This document shows positions 17,030-26,176 of a stretch of 64,000 bases of DNA, piece by piece. The stretch's first letter is position 1, and every line of letters starts with the position of its first letter. The notes beneath the pieces were generated by a model. The model saw nothing but the letters and a program-made list of their open reading frames with translations, made no database searches and had not been told where the DNA came from. This stretch comes from UBA2185 sp964564625 (lineage in GTDB: Bacteria > Desulfobacterota > Syntrophia > Syntrophales > UBA2185): the NCBI GenBank assembly GCA_964564625.1, contig CAZMBE010000006.1, positions 60,424 through 124,423 on the forward strand. The letters are read 5' to 3'. Position numbers and translations under genes: made by a program.

Positions 17030-18577
17030 TTACACAATCTTAACCTTCTTCACATCCCCTTTGATGAACTCGAGGCGGTTCAACGCGTTGATATATGCCT
17101 TTGCGGAAGCGACAATGACATCAGGATCAGCGCCGCGTCCCGCCACGGAGTGTCCGTTATATTTAAGTTGAACCATAACCTCTCCAAGAGCGTCAGTTCC
17201 TCCGGTAACTGCCGTAACGACATACTTCAGCAGGTTATAATTGGTATTCGTAATTTTCCTTATTGCCGCGAAGGTCGCATCCACTGGCCCGACACCAAAC
17301 CCGGCATCCTGGATGGTCTTTCCGTCAACCTCCAGTTGCATGGTCGCTGTCGGTACCGCCACGTTGCCGCTTATTACATTAAGATACACAAGTTTGTACC
17401 GTTCGTCGATTTTGTAGACTTCTTCATACACAATAGCTTCCAAATCTTCGTCGAAAATCTCTTTTTTCACATCGGCCAATTCCTTGAATCGAATAAATAC
17501 CTTTTTCAGGTCAACAGAGGTCAGTTTATAGCCCATTTTCTTGAGATGTTCGGACACTGCATGACGGCCAGAATGTTTCCCGAGAACCAGGTGGGTTCCG
17601 GAAATGCCGACGGATTGAGGAGTCATAATCTCGTAGGTGATCTTTTCCTTGATCAGACCGTCCTGATGGATGCCTGACTCATGGGCAAAGGCGTTCGCCC
17701 CGACAATCGCCTTGTTGGGCTGAACAGCTATACCTGTAATATGGGTGAGAAGTCTCGACGATTGGTAGATATGTTCTGTTTTGATTCCCGTGCGAAATCC
17801 AAAAAAATCCTTCCTTGTTTCCAGGGCCATCACCACTTCTTCCATAGCGGCGTTGCCGGCCCTTTCACCGATGCCGTTTATGGTGCATTCCACCTGCCGT
17901 GCCCCGTGTTTCACGGCCGCCAGCGAATTTGCCACCGCAAGGCCAAGATCGTTGTGACAGTGCACAGAAATAACGGTCTTATGGATATTTTTTACCTTTT
18001 CAAACAAATAGGCGATCAAGTTACCAAATTCATCAGGCATGATATAACCCACGGTATCAGGGATGTTCACAGTTGTGGCACCGGACGCGATCACTGCTTC
18101 CACTATATCACACAGGTAGTCCCAATCCGTCCTGGTGGCATCCATAGGTGAGAACTCAACGTTCTGCGTAAACGCGCACGCATGCGCGACGGCGGCACAG
18201 GCCTCTTTAAGAACCTGAGCCCGTGTTTTTTTAAGCTGATACTTCAGGTGGATATCGGATGTTGAGATAAAGGTATGGATCCGCGGCTGCGCCGCCTCTT
18301 GAACGGCCTCCCATGCGCGGTCGATATCGGTGAGATTAGCTCTCGCAAGGGCGGCTATCTGCGGTTCTCGCACCTCCCTGGCAATCTGCTGAACGGACAA
18401 AAAGTCTCCTTCCGAAGCAACGGGAAAACCCGCCTCAATGATGTCCACACCCAGTCGTTCAAGCTGCAGGGCGACCCTCAGTTTTTCGTCAGAGTTCATG
18501 CTCGCTCCCGGAGACTGTTCTCCATCCCTGAGTGTCGTATCAAATATAAATACTCTTTCCTTTTTTTTCGATTCCAT
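17030..18577 (-). CDS. leuA: 2-isopropylmalate synthase
   Basis: A 515-residue protein starting MESKKKERVFIFDTTLRDG, preceded by AAGGAGG at good spacing; a longer frame to 18598 lacks such a site. It has the DRE-TIM metallolyase motifs TLRDGEQSPGASM and SVHCHNDLGLAVANS, then the HESGIHQDG region. A C-terminal LeuA dimer domain (about 390-515) is the site of leucine feedback in this family. It condenses acetyl-CoA with 2-oxoisovalerate, the first step of leucine synthesis. leuB is absent from this operon and from the window. Confidence 0.95.
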   Translation of the reverse strand: MESKKKERVFIFDTTLRDGEQSPGASMNSDEKLRVALQLERLGVDIIEAGFPVASEGDFLSVQQIAREVREPQIAALARANLTDIDRAWEAVQEAAQPRIHTFISTSDIHLKYQLKKTRAQVLKEACAAVAHACAFTQNVEFSPMDATRTDWDYLCDIVEAVIASGATTVNIPDTVGYIMPDEFGNLIAYLFEKVKNIHKTVISVHCHNDLGLAVANSLAAVKHGARQVECTINGIGERAGNAAMEEVVMALETRKDFFGFRTGIKTEHIYQSSRLLTHITGIAVQPNKAIVGANAFAHESGIHQDGLIKEKITYEIMTPQSVGISGTHLVLGKHSGRHAVSEHLKKMGYKLTSVDLKKVFIRFKELADVKKEIFDEDLEAIVYEEVYKIDERYKLVYLNVISGNVAVPTATMQLEVDGKTIQDAGFGVGPVDATFAAIRKITNTNYNLLKYVVTAVTGGTDALGEVMVQLKYNGHSVAGRGADPDVIVASAKAYINALNRLEFIKGDVKKVKIV

Positions 18578-18596
18578 CGTTTCCTCCTTTTCTTGC

Positions 18597-18639
18597 AAAA
18601 ATAAAAAAGGCCATGGGCTTTTTTGAGCCCATGGCCTTT
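18597..18639 (-). terminator. leucine operon attenuator terminator
   Basis: On the minus strand AAAGGCCATGGGCT pairs perfectly with AGCCCATGGCCTTT (18606-18619 with 18626-18639) around a 6-base loop, and is followed by TTTTTTATTTTT. It lies between the leucine-rich leader peptide and leuA, about 20 bases before the leuA ribosome binding site, exactly where an attenuator belongs. Confidence 0.9.
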
Positions 18640-18662
18640 AGGTACTTGTTTTTAAAATTGGG

Positions 18663-18782
18663 TTACGGATTACCTAAAAACGTCGGGCGCCTGGTATGCA
18701 GTAAAAGGCTAAGAAGGGCGAGGCCCAGCAGGGTAACCATGCTTGTCAAATTCACTGTTGCCTTTTTCATGCCAAACGTCAT
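18663..18782 (-). CDS. leuL: leucine-rich leader peptide of the leu operon
   Basis: A 39-codon frame with AAGGA ten bases before ATG (a second in-frame ATG lies four codons in). Ten of 39 codons are Leu, and eight of them fall within codons 18-28 (TLLGLALLSLLL). It lies between a strong promoter and the attenuator in front of leuA. By analogy with leu, ilv and his leaders, ribosome stalling at these codons when leucyl-tRNA is scarce would prevent terminator formation. The leader end (18671-18678) can pair in an 8-bp helix with 18637-18644, which touches the base of the terminator and may be part of the alternative fold. Confidence 0.75.
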   Translation of the reverse strand: MTFGMKKATVNLTSMVTLLGLALLSLLLHTRRPTFLGNP

Positions 18783-18811
18783 TTTCAGAAAATCCTTATA
18801 AATATTTTCGG

Positions 18812-18840
18812 AAAATAAACTAAAACAGTTTCTCTGTCAA
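18812..18840 (-). promoter_or_regulatory. sigma-70-type promoter of the leu operon
   Basis: On the minus strand a perfect -35 box TTGACA (18835-18840) and TATTTT (18812-18817) are separated by 17 bases. Transcription would start about 25 bases before the leader peptide start. Confidence 0.75.
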
Positions 18841-18922
18841 GATTTATTTTGTTGTACGAATAGATGAATCCATAGAAGCATGGAGCCGGGCTTTAATTCC
18901 TTACACCGAATCGTTCTCCGGT

Positions 18923-21900
18923 CTACCGGGCAACCAAATGAAATCTCACCGTCGACTGGAGACCCGCCTCATCTAAAGCTCTTATAAAGATGGCATGACG
19001 GCCGGGGGGTAACTTTATCTTCGCTTCCCAGAATGATGATCCACTGGCGGTATTGAACATCCCGTCCTCGCCCACGCGGAATTCCACACGCTGTATCCCC
19101 ACGGAGTCCTTTACAAACCCGAGGATACTGATATTCTGTCCCGATGGTACCGGTTGATCTTCGGCGTGTGAAGAAATGAAAATCCTCGGCGGATCGAGCA
19201 AATCTTTCCCGTCAGAAGGCAAGAAATCTAAAAATCCCAAAGTCCCTGCAACGGTAGGGCCGATATCAACCATTTCCACGGCAGACCTGACGGTATGGCG
19301 GCGTCCCCCAGGCGGGTTCAGTATGAGGAGGGGTACATGGTCTTCCAGGCGTTCCCCCCTCCCATGCTGACCAAGATATATGCTGCCCCAAGGGGCGAAA
19401 TAATAAGGACTCTTTGCTTCAATGAACAAATCTCCCGACCGGTTTGATCCGGAAAGCCCCACGGTACGCAACACAATGCGTTCCGAGCTCTCTTCAGCCA
19501 GTCGCATTATGGTGGGAGCACCGTCACCTCGCTCCATCATGTACACAACTGGCTCATTTCCCGGTGTTTTAGCGCCGATAAAAAAAATCCGTGATACATA
19601 CGGCTCTTTAATAATGAGAGCCGCCACTGCTTCAAGGTCGGCCTGTGAGGGCAGGGACTTCCAGTCGGCTCCAGGCGTGCGGATCGAGACAAGGGCCGCA
19701 TTACCGTTCGAGTTTGCCATGGTGGCCACGCCAAAGTCGGTTGCATGCCTGTCGAGGTGACCCTCCGAATCCAATGGCGGACGGTACGGGCTTTCCGCAA
19801 AGGCACGGTAGACTTTTTCAGCATCGATGGCGTACTCGTCCCTTCCTATGGTGTCTGCCTGTCCGTGATCGGAGACGAGGAAGATCACTGTTTCATCGAG
19901 GAGACCTCGTACTTCGAGGGCTTTCACGAGATCTCCGATCAGAGGGTCGATCTTCTCTGCAACGTACTTCGCCTGCCGATCATCGGGACCTCCGGCGGGA
20001 CCGGGGCCATGGGCATGAGACCACCCATCCAAACCGGATAGCCATATTGCCATGAGTTCCGGCGCATCGTCGCTCTTGATCATCTCCACAGACTTTTTCA
20101 TGGCGGACTTATCCAGCAATGCGTATGAGTTCACAAAAGGCAGGATATTCAGGCTTACAATCGCGTCGACAAGATCCGGATTGACAACTTTGTCCGCGCC
20201 TCGCCTTACCGGATCAAATACGACAGCGGTGAGGGCCTTTCTCCCTCGCTTTGCCTCCGCTTCCTTGAATGCTTCGTAAATAGTCCGGACATCAGAAGAC
20301 ATATCCACATCGTGAATCGGGGGGCCACCGAACGACCAGGAGCGGCCGAGACCGGGATCCTCCTCGGTGCCATACTTGACATACTCACGCGATCGCTTAT
20401 AGAGAGGTTTGTCTTCTTCGATGCTGCGGTCAAACCATTCATTGCCTGTGATCATGTGCCGACCTGGATACACTCCTGTGAATATTGTCGTGTGGTTGGG
20501 TAAGGTGAGAGAAGGGAGGGTAGCGAGGCATTTCTCGAAGCGAACCACGCCCCGTTCCCGGATGAGGCGGCTCAGGTTGGGAAGCTTTCCCTGATCGAGG
20601 GGGTAATATGCCGATTCATCTCTCAATGCATCCACCACCACTACAATGGCACGAGCCCTGATATCGAGACGTTTCCTGAGAAGCCGAAACGCCTGAAGAG
20701 CCTCAGATCCGGTTATCGGATCGAGTGGTTTAAAGGTTGGGACTTCACCGGGGGCGGGCTCAAAGAGGCCGAGACCCCTCGCGAGATCCGCCGCGCTCTG
20801 GTACCAGGCGTCGGCCCTGACATCATTGAATCGGGGGGTTTTGCCGAGAAGCTTGGTCGGCAGGGTCGGATCCCTTGTGACCCTGGTGAGCACATCCTCG
20901 AGGATCACGACAAATTCCGCACGACTGACGACAGCGGTGGGACGGAACGTTTGATCAGGGAATGGCTCAAGCCCCCGTATTCCCATGACAAGGACACGGT
21001 TGATGTCCTCTCGATGGGGGCTTTCGGCAATATCTATGACAACCGGAGGGGTTCCGGGTTTTTCTATTGTCGGTTGCCATGTGGGAGAACCCTGGAGTGC
21101 GCGGAGGCGATCCACTCTGAGTTCTTGAATCAGCAGTGTTGCAACCTCCCCCCTGTTCACCTGGAGCATGAGTCCCAGTTTCTTGCCCGGTTCACTGCGC
21201 GGGGCGTATGAGTGGACTGCCCGGATCCGCTCGACTTGCATTTCGATGTCTTTCCCCGGGAGAGCCCCTTTCATCCTCGCGCGTTCAAACGCCTCGAGGG
21301 AGCGGGAAAACAGGAGACCACGCTGAAAAATTTCGCCGAGTCTGAGGAGGCTCTCCTGGTCTTCAGCGCCGGCCAGTTCGAGAAGCGCCCACTCTCGTTC
21401 GGCAATGTCGAAACCATAGGAAGGAAGCTCGCCGCGGACACTCCCCTCAGCGAGAATCGTAATTGTTGCGCGGGCAACCAGGATTCGCTCTTCCTGAGAA
21501 CCGGAGCGGATCATAGCCTGGCGGATTTCGGAAAGCGCCCGTGAGGTATTCCCGGTTTTTGAGAGTGCCTTGGCAAGTCCAAGTCTGGCTTCCGTGGATT
21601 CCTCGTTTTTTTGCACTGCCGACTGGTATTCGGAAAGAGCCTTCTCGAATTGAGCATTCGCGAACAATCGGTTTCCGGACTCGATCAGACTCTGGACATC
21701 CTTATCCGATACTCCTGGAGAGGTCTTTCGTCCCGCCTCCCGGTAAAATTTGATAGTCTTTTTGAGATCAAGGTACTCCGGACTAAACCCGAAATCCTTC
21801 ATCTCTGCGAGGGCCATGTCTTCGGACCACCCTTGCACCTGCATGCGGTAGACCGCTGCCATTATCCCGGTCCGCTCTTCTCCATAACGGCAATGAAAGA

Positions 21901-22315
21901 ACACCGGTTTTGCGGAAGGGTCTGTGGCAATTTCGAGAAAACGAAGTATCGTTTCGCGTTTTAGCGTGTCAAATATGGGGAGTGGAATGTGTTCAATCCG
22001 GAACCCGAGTTCCTGTGCCGTCTTTTCGTAGGGAACCTCATCTCTCAGACAGATGAGGGTCTTTATGCGTTCCCGCGCTAATGCCCGCAGTCCATCCTCT
22101 GTGGGAGAAGCGCCCCGGTACACATCGGTATCCATGCGGGCAAATCGATCGATGCCGTCAACCTTGATACGTTCGGCCTTTGCGGGTGGATGCGGTACCA
22201 ATGGCGCCTTGGCTGCCGCAACGCCAAAACAGCCTATCATACAAAGCATTGAAACAGTGAACCCAAGCACTATGGATCCGCCTCGCGTAGATTTTTTTGA
22301 ACCTGAGTGTATCAT
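18923..22315 (-). CDS. exported phosphatase - TPR - SLH - alkaline-phosphatase-superfamily fusion
   Basis: An 1130-residue protein with an N-terminal hydrophobic export segment (about residues 14-35). Residues about 55-190 are a dual-specificity-type phosphatase with the complete signature HCRYGEERTG (Cys142, Arg148). Residues about 205-380 carry TPR-like repeats. Residues about 430-545 resemble S-layer homology units (VLVMGIRGLEPFPDQTFRPTA, SRAEF). Residues about 550-1015 are a type I phosphodiesterase/nucleotide pyrophosphatase domain (VVVVDALRDES, the Thr nucleophile region in SLTLPNHTTIFTG, and SDHGQAD). The last 100 residues look like an Ig-like sandwich. Substrates are unknown. The combination of two unrelated phosphatases on one exported chain is striking. 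Confidence 0.8.
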   Translation of the reverse strand: MIHSGSKKSTRGGSIVLGFTVSMLCMIGCFGVAAAKAPLVPHPPAKAERIKVDGIDRFARMDTDVYRGASPTEDGLRALARERIKTLICLRDEVPYEKTAQELGFRIEHIPLPIFDTLKRETILRFLEIATDPSAKPVFFHCRYGEERTGIMAAVYRMQVQGWSEDMALAEMKDFGFSPEYLDLKKTIKFYREAGRKTSPGVSDKDVQSLIESGNRLFANAQFEKALSEYQSAVQKNEESTEARLGLAKALSKTGNTSRALSEIRQAMIRSGSQEERILVARATITILAEGSVRGELPSYGFDIAEREWALLELAGAEDQESLLRLGEIFQRGLLFSRSLEAFERARMKGALPGKDIEMQVERIRAVHSYAPRSEPGKKLGLMLQVNRGEVATLLIQELRVDRLRALQGSPTWQPTIEKPGTPPVVIDIAESPHREDINRVLVMGIRGLEPFPDQTFRPTAVVSRAEFVVILEDVLTRVTRDPTLPTKLLGKTPRFNDVRADAWYQSAADLARGLGLFEPAPGEVPTFKPLDPITGSEALQAFRLLRKRLDIRARAIVVVVDALRDESAYYPLDQGKLPNLSRLIRERGVVRFEKCLATLPSLTLPNHTTIFTGVYPGRHMITGNEWFDRSIEEDKPLYKRSREYVKYGTEEDPGLGRSWSFGGPPIHDVDMSSDVRTIYEAFKEAEAKRGRKALTAVVFDPVRRGADKVVNPDLVDAIVSLNILPFVNSYALLDKSAMKKSVEMIKSDDAPELMAIWLSGLDGWSHAHGPGPAGGPDDRQAKYVAEKIDPLIGDLVKALEVRGLLDETVIFLVSDHGQADTIGRDEYAIDAEKVYRAFAESPYRPPLDSEGHLDRHATDFGVATMANSNGNAALVSIRTPGADWKSLPSQADLEAVAALIIKEPYVSRIFFIGAKTPGNEPVVYMMERGDGAPTIMRLAEESSERIVLRTVGLSGSNRSGDLFIEAKSPYYFAPWGSIYLGQHGRGERLEDHVPLLILNPPGGRRHTVRSAVEMVDIGPTVAGTLGFLDFLPSDGKDLLDPPRIFISSHAEDQPVPSGQNISILGFVKDSVGIQRVEFRVGEDGMFNTASGSSFWEAKIKLPPGRHAIFIRALDEAGLQSTVRFHLVAR

Positions 22316-22417
22316 CCCCTTGCCTCCTCAGCTCATGGATTGTTCCGACATCGGCTATCGTCAACTTTATTTTCATTACCGATCCCTGCAATTGCATCCG
22401 AACCGGTTCCTGCATTT

Positions 22418-22438
22418 TTTACCACAATTTGTGGTAAA
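22418..22438. promoter_or_regulatory. 21-bp perfect palindrome between divergent genes
   Basis: TTTACCACAA and its exact complement TTGTGGTAAA flank a single central T. The site lies about 100 bases upstream of the phosphatase-fusion gene and 150 bases upstream of the phosphoglycerate kinase gene, which diverge here. It looks like an operator for a dimeric repressor; the regulator is not identifiable. Confidence 0.5.
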
Positions 22439-22591
22439 TTAGTATAGAAATGAACCTTTCTTTGGCGGCTCACTTCCATATCTGGTCCAGGTAACATGGG
22501 ATACTCTTTTGCTTAACAATAAATTTATCTTGTATTTCCTCGAGAAAATACTTACTGTCTACATTGAATATAAGAAAAGGGAGGGAATTGC

Positions 22592-23896
22592 ATGGAAACA
22601 CACCTTGATCCGAAACTTCCACTTTTGCAGGATGCCGACGTGGAGAACAAGATAGTCCTCCTTCGTGTTGACCATAATGTGGTCAAGAAAGGAGCCATTG
22701 AAGACCCGTTCAGGATAGATCAGACTATTGGAACTATATTCAATATCGTCGAAAGGGGCGGCAGACCGATCATTATGACGCATATAGGAAGGCCCCGGGA
22801 CAAAACAGGCAAAATTAAAGTAGACAAATCAACGTCGGTGGAACCCATCGCAGAATATCTGGAGCGTAAACTGCATACAAAGATCTACTGTCCCAGCTTC
22901 AGACCGGAAGGTGATGAAGGAATAAAAAGCATCGACACCTCGATAAATCTTGCTGTAAAAAATCTGAGAGAAAAGAAGATAGGCGCCATTTACCTCCCGA
23001 ATACGAGATGGTTCCATGGCGAAGAGTCGAAAACAGAGTTCAGTGAAGATTTTGCACGCCAACTGGCCGGCTTGGCTGAAGTCTTTGTGAATGATGCCTT
23101 CGGCTCCTGGCAGCCGCATGTTTCCACCTATCACATCACGAAGTACCTCCCGTCGTTTGCAGGGTATCTCATGCAAAAGGAGATACAGAATCTTTCACAG
23201 GTTCTGCAGCCAGAAAGGCCGTTCATTTCTGTCGTGGCAGGCGCAAAATACAATACGAAAATAGGGCCCCTTAATGAAATCTATAAAAAAGTGGATAAAC
23301 TGATTCTTGGCGGGATCATTTACAACACCTACCTGTGCGCAAAGTATGATGTATCGATACGCGGTATTGAACCGGAAGATGTCGCAGCTGCGGGAAATCT
23401 TGTAGAGATGGATAAAACGCAGCACAAGATACTGGAACTTCCTTATGTGTATGAATCGGATACCATGGAAGGGAAGATAGAGGGGAAATACAGGGTCCGG
23501 TCGATACAGGAATTTAAAAAAGGCGCAAAACTTCCGTATATCCTGGATATAGCAAAAGAGTCGTTCGAAGATCCGGAGATATCGGAAACGCTGAATTCGG
23601 CAAGAACCATTTTTGTCAATGCAGTCATGGGATACACACCGCATTTTACGGAAGGCTCCGCTGCCCTGGACAGCAAAATCGATCAGAATGCAGCGGCAAA
23701 TAAACTCTATGGAGGCGGGGATACGCTTCAGGAATTCAAAAATCTGTGCCCCGGTCTCTACCTATCCACGATCGATAATTCGAAATACTATTTTTTTACG
23801 GGCGGCGGCACAGTGTTGAAAGCCATTGAGGAGGGAACTCCTTACGGCCTTGAGGCGGTGAAAGCGCTTATTGACAACGGCGGGAAAGCTCCGTGA
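22592..23896 (+). CDS. divergent phosphoglycerate kinase family protein
   Basis: A 434-residue protein with GGGAGG before the ATG. PGK landmarks appear in order: LLRVDHNVV (usual RVDFNVP), THIGRP (HLGRP), LPNTRWFHGEE (LLENxRFxxGE), VNDAFGSWQPHVST (NDAFGTAHRAHAS), VVAGAKYNTKIG (GGAKVSDKI), YGGGDT and TGGGTVLKAIEEG. The fold is clearly PGK, but several substrate-binding blocks are altered, including loss of the Arg after AFG. It may be a specialised PGK or a paralog with another acyl-phosphate substrate. It stands alone and is not next to gapA or tpiA. Confidence 0.75.
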   Translation: METHLDPKLPLLQDADVENKIVLLRVDHNVVKKGAIEDPFRIDQTIGTIFNIVERGGRPIIMTHIGRPRDKTGKIKVDKSTSVEPIAEYLERKLHTKIYCPSFRPEGDEGIKSIDTSINLAVKNLREKKIGAIYLPNTRWFHGEESKTEFSEDFARQLAGLAEVFVNDAFGSWQPHVSTYHITKYLPSFAGYLMQKEIQNLSQVLQPERPFISVVAGAKYNTKIGPLNEIYKKVDKLILGGIIYNTYLCAKYDVSIRGIEPEDVAAAGNLVEMDKTQHKILELPYVYESDTMEGKIEGKYRVRSIQEFKKGAKLPYILDIAKESFEDPEISETLNSARTIFVNAVMGYTPHFTEGSAALDSKIDQNAAANKLYGGGDTLQEFKNLCPGLYLSTIDNSKYYFFTGGGTVLKAIEEGTPYGLEAVKALIDNGGKAP

Positions 23897-23905
23897 CGTT
23901 CATGG

Positions 23906-23934
23906 AACTAATTCCATGGTGATTGGAATTAGTT
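23906..23934 (+). terminator. hairpin after the PGK gene
   Basis: AACTAATTCCA and TGGAATTAGTT form a perfect 11-bp stem with a 7-base loop, ten bases after the stop codon. The T-run after it is short, so it is a moderate terminator at best. Confidence 0.5.
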
Positions 23935-24064
23935 TTGAGATAGCGTGATATCTTCTGCCAATCGGATCCAGGAATACAGGCTCCGCCCGTAACTATAATC
24001 CATGAAGGACTTTGTACCCAGTGTGTCTGTGGGCTGATTCGCGGTTACTTTTTATCTGATTCCA

Positions 24065-25126
24065 TCACAGTCTCAACATAGAAAGATCCACATCGTCAAT
24101 TCTGTCCGGTTGCCATCTCGGCTGATCATCCCTGTCGATAAGACGGGCCCGGATGCCTTCAAAAAAGTCCCCATGCTTTATGATAAATTGCATTGCCCGG
24201 AAGTCTGACTCATACACCTTGTTCATGGGGAGATGCTCATTATGGCGCAATAGCTTCAAGGTCAGCACCAGCGCTGTCGGTGATCTTTCTGAAAGTCCCG
24301 AAAAGATTGCCTCACAGGGAGACAGATGGATGCGGCACGCGTGAAGAGATGCGATGATCTCCCGGAGTGATGATTGTCCCGCAAAATGTTCCGCCATCCA
24401 CTGGTCAACATCCGGTTTTGGCGCGATGTTTCTGTTAAAATATATACTAACCTCCCTCATCAACAGTGGCAATAGCTCTTTTGCGCTTGTCGCTTCTTTT
24501 ATTCGGAATGTTTCAATGGTTTTTATCAGATCATGGACATTTTCCGATCTCGTCAGATGGGTAGCAAATCTCAGGCGGACGCACTCACTGCCCCGCATCT
24601 CAAAACTTGTTAGTCCCAGATATTCCGGATAACCAGGGGGACATTTGCCGAACATCCATCCGGTTGCACCCACATCGGGGAAATATCCGATTCTTGTTTC
24701 CGGCATGGCCATACGGGTATTTTCCGTGGCGATAACCCAGTCTGCGCCGGATGCAATGCCAAGCCCCCCTCCCATTGTGACGCCGTCAGCGATGACTATC
24801 ACCGGCTTGGGGTAGCGGTGAATCATCAGATCAAGTTCGTATTCTTCCAGAAAAAACTGATTCACTTCTTCCATGGCGTTGTTCTGAATGCACCAGGCCA
24901 CACGCTTCATATCCCCTCCCGCGCAGAATCCCCGATGGCCCATACCGTAAAATAGAACCGACTTGCATTCGTCATCCGTGAGCGCTTTTTTCAAATACCC
25001 GGAAACAAGACGGATCATTTCGAGGTTGAGGCTGTTCAATGCCTCTTGGCGATTGAGAATAATCGACATCCCTGCATCATGGCGAATGGATATGACAGGG
25101 GAATTTTCAAGGTCATTATTGTGCAT
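24065..25126 (-). CDS. enoyl-CoA hydratase/isomerase family, 3-hydroxyisobutyryl-CoA hydrolase-like
   Basis: A 353-residue crotonase-fold protein, longer than simple hydratases and of HIBCH size. The oxyanion-hole and active-site blocks are RGFCAGGDMKRV, GVTMGGGLGIASGADWVIATE and AMPETRIGYFPDVGATGW. The C-terminal FFEGIRARLIDRDDQPRW is typical of the hydrolase subgroup (GDFxEGVRAxLIDKDxxPxW). The expected reaction is hydrolysis of 3-hydroxyisobutyryl-CoA or a similar ester in valine or short-acyl breakdown. It stands alone with no other valine-degradation genes beside it. Confidence 0.85.
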   Translation of the reverse strand: MHNNDLENSPVISIRHDAGMSIILNRQEALNSLNLEMIRLVSGYLKKALTDDECKSVLFYGMGHRGFCAGGDMKRVAWCIQNNAMEEVNQFFLEEYELDLMIHRYPKPVIVIADGVTMGGGLGIASGADWVIATENTRMAMPETRIGYFPDVGATGWMFGKCPPGYPEYLGLTSFEMRGSECVRLRFATHLTRSENVHDLIKTIETFRIKEATSAKELLPLLMREVSIYFNRNIAPKPDVDQWMAEHFAGQSSLREIIASLHACRIHLSPCEAIFSGLSERSPTALVLTLKLLRHNEHLPMNKVYESDFRAMQFIIKHGDFFEGIRARLIDRDDQPRWQPDRIDDVDLSMLRL

Positions 25127-25264
25127 CAGTCTTACCGGCTCTTACATACAAGAGAAGAGCTGTTCAGGAATGTGGAAAAGGAAAAAATTCACTGCTGGTT
25201 TGTCATGCCGCAACGGTATCAGGAAAGCAGAATGAACCTGTTTACCATAAGGACGATTTGGTAA

Positions 25265-25489
25265 TTACCGGGACATTTCCGCGAGCACTTCTTCAACCTG
25301 TTTGCCTGACATAACACCCATATCCAATAATATCTCTCCTATCATGCTGTGGCGTCCTTCTTTAATTTCCTTTTTTACCTGCAGCATAAGGGCCGTGATG
25401 AGTTCATCGTCGGAGATGAATCCCTTTTCTATGGCGATAAGCCCGAAGCGCTTTTTATTATGTGCCAATGTATCCAGTTCTTTTATCAT
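25265..25489 (-). CDS. small protein resembling the GspE/PilB N-terminal domain
   Basis: A 74-residue protein. KRFGLIAIEKGFISDDELITAL followed by IGEILLDMGVMSGKQVEEVL has the look of the helical N-terminal domain of type II secretion/pilus ATPases (lG-LL--gliT-eqL--AL). Here it is free-standing. Such stand-alone copies occur in deltaproteobacteria with no assigned role. No secretion genes are nearby. Confidence 0.55.
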   Translation of the reverse strand: MIKELDTLAHNKKRFGLIAIEKGFISDDELITALMLQVKKEIKEGRHSMIGEILLDMGVMSGKQVEEVLAEMSR

Positions 25490-25565
25490 AAATTTTCTCC
25501 ATATAATGTTATAGAGTAGTGATCATCACTGGAAAGATGGGGGTACCGTCTTTTTTCGCGGTAAT

Positions 25566-25913
25566 TTATGCCCTGATCATGATTAAAAGCATTTTAAATC
25601 TCTTCATGGCTTTCAGGGCGTGTGGTTCGTGCGCGGGCATGATGATCATTTCACTTTCCTTCACCTGGTGTGGTTTCCCGGATATATGGATTTCAGCCTC
25701 TCCATCTAAAATATACACGAGCGCATCGAAAGGTGCGATGTGTTCACTTAAGCCCTGCCCTTCATCAAAAGCAAAAATGGTCACGGTGCCCGTTTTTTTA
25801 CCAACGATTTCCCGGCTTACAATTGCGCCGTCTTGATATCTGATAGAATCCCGTAACTGAAATGCCTGCGACGGAGATACTTTCGTCGTGCCTTGCGTGT
25901 CTTTAGCTGTCAT
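25566..25913 (-). CDS. cupin-domain protein
   Basis: A 115-residue single-domain cupin. Motif 1 includes the region GLSEHIAPFDALVYILDGEAEI and motif 2 is MIIMPAHEPHAL, giving the His/Glu metal site of a small beta-barrel. Such proteins bind a metal or small ligand; the substrate is unknown. It lies 75 bases upstream of the GspE-like small gene on the same strand. Confidence 0.8.
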   Translation of the reverse strand: MTAKDTQGTTKVSPSQAFQLRDSIRYQDGAIVSREIVGKKTGTVTIFAFDEGQGLSEHIAPFDALVYILDGEAEIHISGKPHQVKESEMIIMPAHEPHALKAMKRFKMLLIMIRA

Positions 25914-26176
25914 TTTTCATACTCCTTTTACTATACGTACAAAGTTCACATGAGGTAGTAGTAAAAACTGCATACTTGCCGAGGTTCTTTGCAAGGGTAA
26001 GTCGAAACCCTGTGGAACGCAAAGGGGAAACAACGTGAGGAACTCATTCAATATCATTATAGTATGAGATCACTTCATATTACCCGTAATGCCTGATCAG
26101 ATTATCCAAAACCTTCGCAGTTTTCTACAACCAAGCTTGCCCCGAGGCACCAATTGACCAATGTATAAAATAATTT

